From: Anseranas semipalmata
Lineage: Eukaryota > Chordata > Aves > Anseriformes > Anseranatidae
Reading direction: 5' to 3'
DNA length: 64,000 nucleotides
Assembly (NCBI GenBank): GCA_013399115.1
Contig: VXAA01006458.1
Span: 51,634 to 115,633, forward strand
The notes under the pieces are model-generated. The model made no database searches. It was not told the origin of the DNA and saw only the letters and a program-made list of their open reading frames with translations. The translations under genes were made by a program, and so were the position numbers. Shown piece after piece: positions 36,901 through 48,900 of the stretch; the stretch's first letter is position 1; each line of letters starts with the position of its first letter.

Positions 36901-39900
36901 TGCCTGGGAGCGGTGAGGGCAGGGCTGGGGATGCGGGGACATGTGCGGTGGGTTGGATTTTTGCTCAGAGGAGCTCCAGCCGCTGAGCATCGCTGGCAGA
37001 CCCTGCCCTGAGGCTTCTCAAAAGATTGAGATAAATAAACGTGTGCCTATGGGAGGGGCTCGGAGGAGCTCTGCGCCACCTGGCCCAGCAGTTTCCCACT
37101 TCTCATAGGTGTTTTTTTAACCAATGCAAGAAAAAGAATAAAAAATGGAAACTTCTTTGCTCACTCTAAACCTGTAGGGTGGTTGTGTGCCACTTCTCCT
37201 AAGCTCTGAAACATTTAGTGCTCATCTGCAGCGCATGGGACCTTGCAGCTCTGGGTTATCTTCCTTACAGAAGTATTGAATAGCCAGGTTTTAATTTATT
37301 AACCTTACTAAAGCATGCAATATAGTAAATTAAAACCAGGGTCAACCTGAACTCCTAGGGCAACCCTGCAAGATCACTGTTACCTCGATCAGCCCATCTG
37401 TGTGCAGCCGCACCTTTGTACATTGCTACTCACTTGAAGATAACGTATTCAAGCTGCTTAGGAGATTTAGGTGCTCATGCCACACAGATCCCTTGTTTTG
37501 GAAGCATTTCCCTGAAAGAGCCGCAAATGCTGCAGGTTGCATTGCAAGTCTTTTAGTTTTCATTGGTAAACTTGTTATTGTGGACTGATGCGTGAAGGGC
37601 AACTGCAGATGTTTGGAGTGCAGAGCAAGAGTGGTCCTGAGTGTGTGCAGCCGCCCATAATAAAGTATTTCATGCGAGGATTTAATGAAGTATCACAAAT
37701 ATGTATGCTAAGAAAGCCCTGCTTTATTTATTCACCAGCGCCTGTGTGTTTGCAGATTCTTAAATCTTCCCTGTCTGAGAAAATATTTACATTTCTAACC
37801 AGTGGCTTCAAAGCCAGTTCTGGTTTATGAAGCGACTTACTGTATTTCAGTTACAGGCTATAGGTTTTACCCGTAACCCATGGTGACACTCCTGATTAAT
37901 GGGGGCCCGCTGTGTATCGCACTGGTATGTGCTGAGAGTACTGAATGTCTTCTCCGTGGCTTTTCTCCATGCTTTTTTTTCCCCCTATTTTTTGTAGAAG
38001 GAAGATGCTATCGACGACACGTTGAGCTCCCGACACAAAGTTAAGGAGCTCTCGGTCATAGACGGACGGAGAGCTCAGAACTGCAACATCCTTCTCTCCA
38101 GGTATGGTTGAGGCGGGGGCTGTGAGTATCATGCCCCAGCCTGGGGACGCTGCTCGTCCCCCCGGGGGTTAAATGACAGGACAGCCAGCGACACCTGAAC
38201 CCGCTGTAGCCTTACACCTTCCATTGCCAGGTGGCGTGGGGCAGGGAGATGCTGTGATCAGGGCGCGTGGCAATTCACAGCATCCCTGTAAAGCCCCAGT
38301 GGGGCTGGGATACCCAGTGAGCCTTTAGAAGGGCGGGAGGGGGGTGATGTCCCCTTTTATCTCCTTCAGCTTGGGTTTTGTTTGCTCTTTGGTGGCTGCT
38401 AAATACGATCTCTGTATGCTGGGGAAAGCGTTGTGTGTGTGCAGTGTTTGGGGACTGCAAGCATGTACCGGGCGCTGGCTCCTGAGCAGCTTCCCTGCCA
38501 CAGCTGGCAGCGTAATTGGGACATTCTGCATGGGTGCCATGGGCCACAGATGGCTTTGGGACAGAGGCATCCCTCTCTTAGCAGCTGCCAGGCCCCAAAA
38601 GGGTGACAGCCTCCAGCATGTCCCTCTCTGGTCAGGGCAGCCTTGCGCTGCTACGAGCAATTTAATCCAAGCCCCAGATCTTATTTCTGCCAAGAGGATA
38701 AAAAGGACATTTTGTCACAAGGTAAAATAAACCAGCCTGTGGTGGTGTGGAAGGATGAACCAGCTGCACCAAGCAGCTGTTCTGCTTTTGTGGCACCCAG
38801 GACCAGCCTGCACCGAGCAGTGCCACGGGTAGGGTGGGCTTGCAGCTGCATTGCCCGAATCCTGCGTTGTCCGGACTGCGGGTCAGCCCACATGGCTTCC
38901 TTCCCTGGCAAACTGCAGGCAGGTGCCTGCAAACAACACCTCTGGGTGGGGAACGGTGCCTGGTTTCTGCTCTGGGTTGCTTCTAGGGATTTTCTTACTT
39001 CCTCAAGTGCAGTAGTCAAAATAACAAGGATTACAGTGAAAGCGGAGTTTAAAGCAGCATGCGAATAAGTGTGTTTATGTCGGCAAGCTGCTGGAGAGCA
39101 AAGCAGCTGGACAGGGGCACTGGCTGGGTTGCTCCCCTGTGTTGTGCACAATCAGAGCGGGTTTGGGTGTAATTCAGCAAGATGTTTGGGCGTGCAGCTG
39201 AAGGTGAAGTGCACAAATAGCCCCTTTGGTGTGAAGGGGAGCTGCTCAAGTGCTTAACTTCAAAGGCATCTGAGGTGCCTCGCTGAGTAAAGGTCTTCAT
39301 TTCATCTCACCAGCAAATCTTTCTCTTCCAGCGATGGCTGGAAACAAGTCGCCAGTAATTAATCCAACAGGGACGAGCAAAAAGGGAGGCCACTGCCTGT
39401 CCGCCGTGCCCTTTGGGTCCTTCCCTAGGAGAGCAGCAAGCGCAGTGTGGGGCTGTGTGTTTTTGCCCAGCATCATGATTTCCTAAGCACCAGTATAATC
39501 AGCTACATAAATACGTAAAAGCCAACGAGGAGTGAGCCCCGACTCTCAGCAGATCCAGACCTGCTGTCTTTGTGGTTTCTGTGACCATCGCCAGCAGTTT
39601 GCACCCACCTGGGCTCTCAGCTGTCCTGCCCCAGAGGAGACTCCGACCCGGCGTGAGCTGCGGCCTTGGAGATACTTTGGGGTTCATCCCTTGCTGCAGA
39701 AGCTTCTGCTGAACCTGGCGCTGCTGGGGACTTGCTTGCAGGGTATTCCTCTAGCATTGCAGCAGCAGCTGATTATTCCCCTTTCCCATCTCTCCAAGGG
39801 ACCACAATCGGATTTCTCTGCCCCAAATGGGCGATTTACTCTTGATTTGCTTACCAAGCAGCAAAAAAGGAAAGGATGAAGCTCCCTGCCCAGCATCCTG

Positions 39901-42900
39901 CCTGCGCCCAGGGACCTCTGCAGGCTCAGCTCAGCCCCTGCTTCTCCAGCAAACTTCTCCAGCAGCCCCTTTGCCCGTCTGTAAGTGGGGCAGAGCAGCG
40001 GTGTCCTGCTCCCGCTGCTGCAGAGGTCTGGGCACAGCGCGGGTAAGCAGGGGCGAGCAGACTTTCACATGTGAAAGGACCTGCACTCTTGGCCCTTTGT
40101 TTAGCCCAGACATTTGTAAGCTAAACAGCCATTGTCTGGCTTGCAGTGTGGAAAGATTACGGCCAGCGAGATACTTTATCTCTCTCTGTAGATTTATTTT
40201 TTTGCCTGCTTCCCTTGCTTTGGGAGAAATTACTGCACAGTGAGATCACTGGATTTTCCTTCAGCTTGTAATGCAACACAAGAATATTTTTAACATTTGA
40301 TTTTTTCTTTTTGTTTAAGAACGCTTCAGCTTTGCCCATGTCAGTGCGTTACTGGGTCTTGCTCAGTGAAACCACCCTGTCCTTGCTATCGCTCCAGGTG
40401 TACGTGTGTGTATTTTTAGCATGCTGCCTTCTGCAAGATGCAAATCAGGACTTTGCTCCATCCCTTTCTGAGTGTGCTGGCGGTGAATGGCTCATTTGAT
40501 TCCTCTCTCCAGCGAGGCAGTGTCGAGCATTTTTCTCAAATGAATGTGGCTTTTCAGGAGAACGCGTCCCCTTCCCGGTAGAATTTGTTTTTCCCCTTCA
40601 CACTTATTACATCCTTCGCTGGACTCCACAAAAGCCACACAAGCGAGCCCCACACTTGCTGGGCCGGCGGGCTGTCACTTCGCATCACCAAGCTGCTGCG
40701 CTTAAATCCCTGTGACAGCAAGCACTGTGACCCTGTTCCTCTCAGACGGCTCGCATTCGACAGCTGCTGCCAACAGTGATAATTATTGTGGTTATAGATA
40801 AGCTTCTAGCTTTCACTGGCCCCTTTCCCATCACATTGTCTGAGAAGCTGTTTTCTTCTGGCGCCCCACAATTGCTCTCTGACGATCCTGAAGCAGCCTC
40901 TTGTTCTTGGCACAGTGTTTTGATGATTTCTGAGAAAAGTTTCAGCGTTTTTTTATATATCTATATTTTATTATTGACTTTGCTTTTAATGAGCAGGGTT
41001 TACAAAAGTCACCCTCGCCCTCCACCACCCACCCAGAGACAGTCACAGTGAAACTTTATATGTTCACTTGTGCATTGGGTGAGACGTAACTGCCCACCAG
41101 CCACCTTCTCCTGGGAGAGTTTCTTCCTCCCAGGGATCCCCAAAATGTTCCAAACCAGCAAGCATCTAGTTTTTACCAGGTGAGGACTGATTGACACTTG
41201 GTGATGGTCTCAGCCTTAGCACCTCTGCTTGGGTGTGAGCTTCATACCCAATGTCAGGTCATGTCCATCCTGGCCATTGCCATCATACGAGACAGGTGGG
41301 ATGTCTCCAGGACATGGCTGCTCATCACTGCAAGCAGCAGAGGGGACATTTTCCAGAACTGGTAAGTAGATACTGGATTTGCTGCTTGTGCTGTGACCCT
41401 ACCAAATGTCCTGGCCACTGCTCAGTGCAATCCTTGTGTTTTTTTCCCTGGTTCAGGTGAGATTTTAACCTGTTCCTCTTTTAACAAACCCTCTTCTGTG
41501 GGACTCCCTCAAATACCAGATACAGGGGCAGGAAGCGAGGGAGGACTGGGACGAGAAACTCAAGCTCATAAGGAACCAAAATTTACTTGCTGCTTCTCTT
41601 CCACCTACCTCAGTGAAGCTAATCCTTCACTTCCAGTCTTGAACAAAAGGTTTCAAGCTAAGCCAAGCCCTCACTAGCCTGGTCTAAGAGGGTCCTTCCT
41701 GCTTTAGCTTCATCTTCCATAAGCTGGCTCTAAGGTCTTGGTCTGCTACCCGAGCGGATGCCAGGATGAAGAATACCCTCCTCTTCTAATTACTTGGACT
41801 GATCGGGGTCTTTTTTGATCCTGATCTTCTTTTTGATCCACTGAACAGGCCAACCCCTGAGGTCTCACATCCCGCTGCAGGGTGTGTTTCTAGTTTCAGC
41901 TCACTCCTTTTGAGCTACATCAGTATTTCAGCATCCTTTGGCAGTGCTGGTCGCCAAAACTGGGGCGATGGGTTTCATTAAAGCCCTCCCTGCCACACTG
42001 CACTCAGCAATTCCTGGGTCTGTTGGATTGTGCAGCTTGGTTTTCAAACACTGGTTCTCCTCTGGATTTCTGTGCAAGACCCTTTTCTGACGTCTCCTTG
42101 CATATGACATGCTCCTCCTGCATCTCCGCTTGGCTCTGGGGCTGGCTATAAGACTGGCATCCGAAACCAGCCGAACTTACCTCCCAGTGCTCGTAGCGCT
42201 CAGCCCCAGTTCCTCTTGTTCAGGGAATACCCATCAGGCTGCAAAAAGCATCGCTTTGTCTTACCTGCGTGAGCACAAGCAGAGTTGTTAAAAACTGCAG
42301 CAATGCTCTAAAAATGAAGGCAAAATGGCTGAGGGCTTGGACAAAGCCTCAGAAGACAGCCAGGTCTGTGATGGCAATGCTTGGCCAAGAGCCGCCAGGG
42401 AGGGCAGGGGTAAGAAGGGGCTTTCCCTCTTTTGCACTGAGATTATTTTATTGACCGTAGTACAAAAACATGAAGAAAAGTATATGTGGTTCTGCAATCC
42501 CAGTCCTTGCTGGGAGTGGTCACAGGCAGTGCTGTGGACCAATTAAACTGTAATTAGTGGCTGCTCAGCCAAGGAGGAGCTAAGGGCATCTTTCTATCTA
42601 TCTATTTCCCCCACTCACTGCAGGCTGCTGAACATCTGCTTTCCCAAATTCCAGGTTTCTTTCCTTTTCTTCCTAGAGGGAGACTCCATCTGAAGGCAGT
42701 TAGGAGGTGTAGGGGAGGCAGCACTGAAATCCAAGAAGGGCAGCAGAAATTGGCCAAATTTTCCTTAAGGGTTGTAGAAGCGTGTTCGGGAGCGGCACTG
42801 AGCTGCGCCCCTGTGCCCAGCTGTGCTGTGCTGGTGACAGGCAGTGTCACCCCTGCTGTCCCCACAGCCATCAGGGATGCTGGCACTGCAGGAGCAGCAC

Positions 42901-45900
42901 TGGTATGGGCAAGAGTTACATATGCATGTTTTTTAAAGTACGTATATAATGTATTACTTATATAAAATATTATGAAATGTGGGATGGTGCTATCCCCACT
43001 GCATGTCTCACATGTCCTGCTTCAAACCACGTGCTTCAAATCATGTGCTGCTTCAAACAATGTGCTGCAAACCATGTGCTGCTCGATGTGACTCTGCTGC
43101 TGACCGTTAGCTCAGCTGTCTGTGTCGCCTGGCCGTGTCGGTGGCTGGCTGAGGACACTCTCCTCAAGCTGTCCGATTACATGGCTGCGATTAACCCTCC
43201 TTCCCCCTCCTCCTCCCAGGCTGAAACTCTCGAATGAGGAGATCAAACGAGCCATTTTGACGATGGACGAGCAGGAGGACCTCCCAAAAGACATGTTGGA
43301 GCAGGTGAGCAGTGTGTCCCATGCTCCTCCCAGCTGGCATCATGCCTTGCAAATGAGAGCACACTGTACATGGTGCCTGGGATCAATCTGTGGCTCTGAG
43401 ACACGCGTTGTGCCCCAAATTATTTGCCAACCACATGTTGAAAACCACCCAAGAGGCTGACTGGAGAAGCAGGAAAGCAGCTAGGTTGTAGCATTGTCTC
43501 TGGGAGCAGAATGGCCTCTGCATCCTGTGCTGGTACCTGGATCTGCCCTGGGACCCCAAGGCAGAGCCATTTGGTGGCTGAAGCTTGAAGTTCGGGCTTG
43601 GTGGGAGTTACTTTTGAAAGCTTGTTCAGTCCTCAGAAAGAGAATCCAATTTTTCACCCCCTCTAAGTCCCTTTAGAAGCATTTTATTCACCTATCCTTA
43701 GAACTGGGCTGGTAATTCCACCGTCAGCAGAGACATGGAAGGATCCCTTGCACAAAATTTCCATCTGCAATACGTGAAGTTGCAGCAAGTGAGAGCCCCT
43801 CATAATCTCATTTGGCAGATTTGATTTGGAAACCTTGGTGTAGACATAGCACATCTGTTGTAAAGCCAGAGTGGTGGCAGGGCAGAAGCAAGAGGCACCA
43901 ATGTGATGGGGCAGAGGGAAGAAGACCAAAGGGACAGCTGTAACACACATTTCATAGGAGCATTGGGGTCACTGTGCATATTGAAAAATACTAGATTCAA
44001 GTGACTAAATCACCATTTTGCATGCAAAACTGCAGAACTGTGCATGGAACTTATGTCTACAAATGTGCTTTCCCTTGTTTAGCTCCTGAAGTTTGTTCCA
44101 GAAAAGGGTGACATTGACCTGCTGGAAGAGCATAAGCACGAGCTGGACCGCATGGCCAAGGCTGACCGGTTCCTCTTCGAAATGAGCAGGTGGGGTGGCC
44201 CACAGGATTTCATGGAGCCTGGTTGGGAAAAGTGCTCTGCTTGCTGTTTTTCATATCAAGAAATGTGTGAGCCAAACAGATGGGAGGGCAAGTGAGGTGC
44301 TCCTACCCATAAAGATCATTCATGATGCTGCGCTCTCCAAATCACGGTTGTGCAACCCAGACGAGCAGCAGCTGGATGGAGCAGGGGGAGGGATGGGGAG
44401 ATGGGTGTTCTCGGGAGGTGGGGTTCCCAGGGCACCTCCCGACACACCTCCCCACTCGCCTGGGGAAGAAAAGCTCAGTCTGCAATCAGCTCTGCAAGAG
44501 AGCACATCACCTGTGTCATGGTCTGGGGGGGAAGTGCTGCTTGAATGATAACAATGCCATAGCGATGCTTCTTGCCCCTCCACACTAATATCTTAACGAA
44601 TACTCAAGAGTGATGTATGTAAATTTTGCCCTGCTGTGTAGATAAGTCCCACCCCTCACTTCCAGAAATTACTCGTCCCTAGGGCTCCCAAGAACATACG
44701 AGACAGAGAGCAAATGTCATTTATTCCTGTTCCTGGCAGCAATCATTTAAGACTTAGAGGTCTTGAGGGATGAATAACCTTATCTTTTGCATGCACATCC
44801 TCCAGAGGTGCTGGTTTAAAATCTTGAAGCTCCTTATTGAAATCCAACTGAGTATCAAGCTCTTTGAAATTTTCTCCAAGGAATTTCTTAGCTGAACTTC
44901 GAGCAAGTCACTCGTTTGAAAAGTCAGAGAGTTTTACAATCCGAGATCATTCCAGGAGATCAAAAATAAAAATGCTCCTGTTCTCCATGAGAAATGTGCC
45001 GATGAATAGCATGGCAATGCACCGTGTAGTTGCTGAGTGTCACAGACAGGCAGGACGGAGATGTGATGTTCGTACCCGAGCCCTTGGGGCTGGAAGATGC
45101 TCAGAATTAGCTTTCCCATTGCAGGTTGCTTTTCTTCTTTATAGTCTCTTGCCTGAATGTTGCTCCTGTGCCTTCATCTTTTGGAAAGCGCGATGTGCTG
45201 ATGCAAATATTTTCCTTGATTTCAGGCATAGCTGTTTAATTTGCCCTGTGGTCTGTAAACGAGTGTGATGTCTTTGTCACCTCTGATTAGTACAACGTCA
45301 GCCTAGCCCATGGCCTTGTCTGTGAGCACGTCTCCCATGGGTCCAAATGACTCAAATCAGGCTGCCATTTGCTCACAAGTGAGATCTTGTTTAGCCTAAA
45401 TACAACTGACATGAGCAGAGCTGTCCCAGACTTGTTCAGGACAGGGCTGGGCTGGGATGTGTTGGTGGCTCTGCTGCCCAGGTCCAGGGGGAGGCTGTCA
45501 CTTTGGGTATCTGAAGTTCCGTTTCTGTTCGTGCTGGTAGCTGGCATGTCTGTCTCCAGCCACAGCTCATTGCAAAGCCGTTGGAGCCTGTATCTCATCA
45601 GCCTCTCTGCTCAGGAGTGGTCATAAATGAACTGTTTGTTCATAGCAATAGGGTGTAAAAATGCACTTGTTGAACCTGCTGAGTTCAGGATAGCTTACTC
45701 ATGTTCTTAAGAACCCATCAGGATCCGCCCCATGACGGCTGTAGCCTCAGTTGTCATTTTTTTTCCATCCTAGCATAGTTTCAGGGAGAAACGTGATCAT
45801 TATTTTTTAATCACTGTGGCTCAGGGGTGTTTTGTAAGCCCATCTGTGAACAGCTGAGCAGCAGAGCTCTGCCTGGAGCAAGCAAAGCTCATCCTGCACC

Positions 45901-48900
45901 TGTATTTTTTCCTGGCAGGATAAACCATTATCAGCAAAGGCTGCAGTCCCTCTACTTCAAGAAGAAGTTTGCAGAGAGAGTTGCGGAAGTCAAACCTAAA
46001 GTGGAAGGCAAGTGACAGCATCTGCTGGCTGCTTCTCGTGGAGATGGCAGAGATGCAGCAGGATGGAGGGAGCTGGTGGCCACTCTTTGCCCATGAGGGC
46101 ACTGCAGGGGCAGGGGACCGACGCGCTGCAAGTGCCGGGTCTCCTGGCGCTTGGCAGGTGACGTCCCTCACCTTTCTCCCTGCAGCCATCCGCGCCGGCT
46201 CCAAGGCAGTGCTGCAGAGCAGCAGCCTCCAGCAGCTGCTGGAGGTGGTCCTGGCCTTCGGGAACTACATGAACAAAGGGCAGAGGGGAAACGCCTTCGG
46301 GTTTAAAATCTCCAGTCTGAACAAGATCGCGGACACGAAGTCCAGCATTGACAAGTGAGCAGCCCCTGCCCTCCTCCTCAGTAGCTTCTGCGGGCTCCAG
46401 CATTGCAGGGGGAATGCAGAGGTTGTTAGCACTGCCCTGGGGATGCGGGTGGGTGAGAGCAGTCCCCTCCTGCCACCTGGCCAGTGTGTTGGATGGCACA
46501 AGCATCCCTTTTTGGAGCACGAAACGTTTAGAGAGAACCGAGCTGCAGTTAGCATGGGGTTGGATGGGGGCTTTCCTTTCTGGGCTGCTCAACAGCATTC
46601 GAGGATGATGTGGAGGATCATCCTCCAAATGGTTTTTACCCCTTTGAGAAGCCAGGAGCCGCCGTGCTGTGGCACAGTGGCTGGAGGAAGGGTCTCAGGG
46701 CTTGTCTGCACGGACCCCTCTACAGCCACCCCAAGCTGCCACAGCCATTGCGGTGTTCACTTCACCCTGCTGAGCTCCATGCACGGAGCAAGAGGAGCGG
46801 GGTCAGGTCTTAAACCTGCCCAGCCTTACAGATCAGCAGAGATGATGGAGGAAGGGGACAGTGATGTTCAGGGCACCTCCCCTGGGTCCCTGCTGTGGTC
46901 TGCAGCCCACTCGCTTGCAGGGACCGGGCTGCTCTGCACCATGGCTGTGGTGGGACAGACCCAGCCCATGTCCCCTGCTCTGGGATCCATACAGCGAGCA
47001 GCATCCGTGCAGAAGTCCCAGAATAGTTATCAAGGTTGGGATTTAACCAGCACCACGCTGACCTCACCGTTCCTCTCTCCTAGGAACATTACTCTTCTGC
47101 ACTATCTCATCACTATCGTCGAAAAGAAATATCCCAAAGTCCTCCGCCTGCATGAGGAGCTGCGAGACATCCCGCAGGCGGCCAAAGTCAAGTAAGCAGG
47201 GGTTTGGGTGGCAGCACTGGTCTGCAGCGGGTGCGTCTCCTCTTGCTTCAGCCTGCCTTTCTGCATCGCATCCCCATGCCCCTGCACCCAGCCGGAGCAC
47301 CCATGGAGGCAGAAGCAGAAAGTTGGCGCTGCAGCAAGAATCAGCTGCTGGCTTTAAATCCCAGCCCTTGCAGCTAAAGGGTGGCGAGCCTCTGGCTGTG
47401 AGGGAGGAGAGCTGCTTGCAGCAGCCGTTTCCTGCTGTTATCTCACCGCAGAAGCATTTAATTAATTTCTAATGGTACGTCAAGTAATCTGGTAGGAAGC
47501 GGTTGCAGTGGGGCTGCAGATAAAGGACAGCTGTATATCTGTGTGCAGTGGGGGGGCTTTGCTGTGTGGGGCACCGGTGTGAGGGGCTCAGCACCCTCCA
47601 GGTCCTGCCTGGCCCTCCTTCTGCCACCAACATGGAGCTTCTTGTTGGTGTCCACAACATGCTTATGGACCCTGCACGCCTCACCGTGACCTGTTTGGAG
47701 CAGGCTGCTGCTGTCTGGAGAGACCCCCATCCAGCAAAGCCCTTAAACACGTGCTTAGCGTTAAGTGCACGAGGAATCTGCTGTTGCTCTGCAAAGCCCT
47801 CAAGTATGTGCTTAAGTCCCTCCGAAATCAATGGGGCTCTATTTCGGTTTTAAAGTTCAGCATGAGCGTACATGCTGTGCTGCTTTGGGGATCTGAGCCT
47901 GTGACCGGGAGTCAAAGATTATACATTTCTGCAAGCAGCACACATGCGGCTGAGAGCATTCGCCTGTATAATCCATGGACATGAAAAGAGCCTTAAACTG
48001 CACCTTTTTAGAGCTGACATGGCAAATGTGCGTGGAGTTTACAGTGGCTTGCAGGTCTTTTTAAGTTTCAAAGTGCTCTTGTAGCAAAGGGTGGCTTCTC
48101 CGCTGAAGATCTGTAATGTGCAAAGCATTTTGGGTGGCAAGCGTCCTCATGTTTAAAACACAAAATAATTTTCAGCTGCAGGGTTTAGACAAAATACCTG
48201 CACAAGGAATGGGTGGCTGCTGTGCTGTAGGCATCAGCTGAGGACATGGCTGAGAAAGGATGGAAAGGCGGACACAGGGTACACTCCCTGGCTGCTGCAG
48301 GCGCCTTCCTTCTTGTACTCGTGCCTCTGCAGCTGTTGTACAGATACACGTATGGGAAAGAAAACGTCTGTTTAGAGGTTTTTTTCCTTAAACTTTATCG
48401 GTTTTGCTCTAAACTGGACACCATATGTAATATTTGGGTTTGGTCCAATCTAGAGCAAAACCAAAAAGTTTCTAAATCTCTGGAAAACCCTAAATTCCCC
48501 CCAGCCCTGCAGCTGTTAAGCAAAATTGCCGCCTCTGTCAATCCCACCACTAATAATGAACTGCTGGAGCACAGGGCTCCCAAAACTTCATTTTCCCAGA
48601 CTAGACCTGCCAGGAACACTTGTCCCATGACCTTGTTTCAGCATTTCCAGGGACCCCAGCCCTAGGATAGACACCCCTGGAAAGATGTCAAGCCTGTGGT
48701 CATCGAGTCTTTGTGAGAAAGTTTCTGATCAGATGTAGTGGTAGAAACCTGTAAGCACTCGAGCTCAGAACTCGTTGGGGGCTTGAGCTTTGTGTAAACA
48801 GCCTCAGTGCCAGACATGATGATTTATTTTTATTTCTCTATATTTGGGTTGTCTCCCTTTGTGAAAGCCTTGCTGTTAAGGACTGCTGCTCCAATCCGTA

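Noticed and set aside
43018..43090. CRISPR-like array
   Set aside because: Units of 14-17 nt lie directly next to each other with no unique spacers; an ordinary eukaryotic minisatellite.
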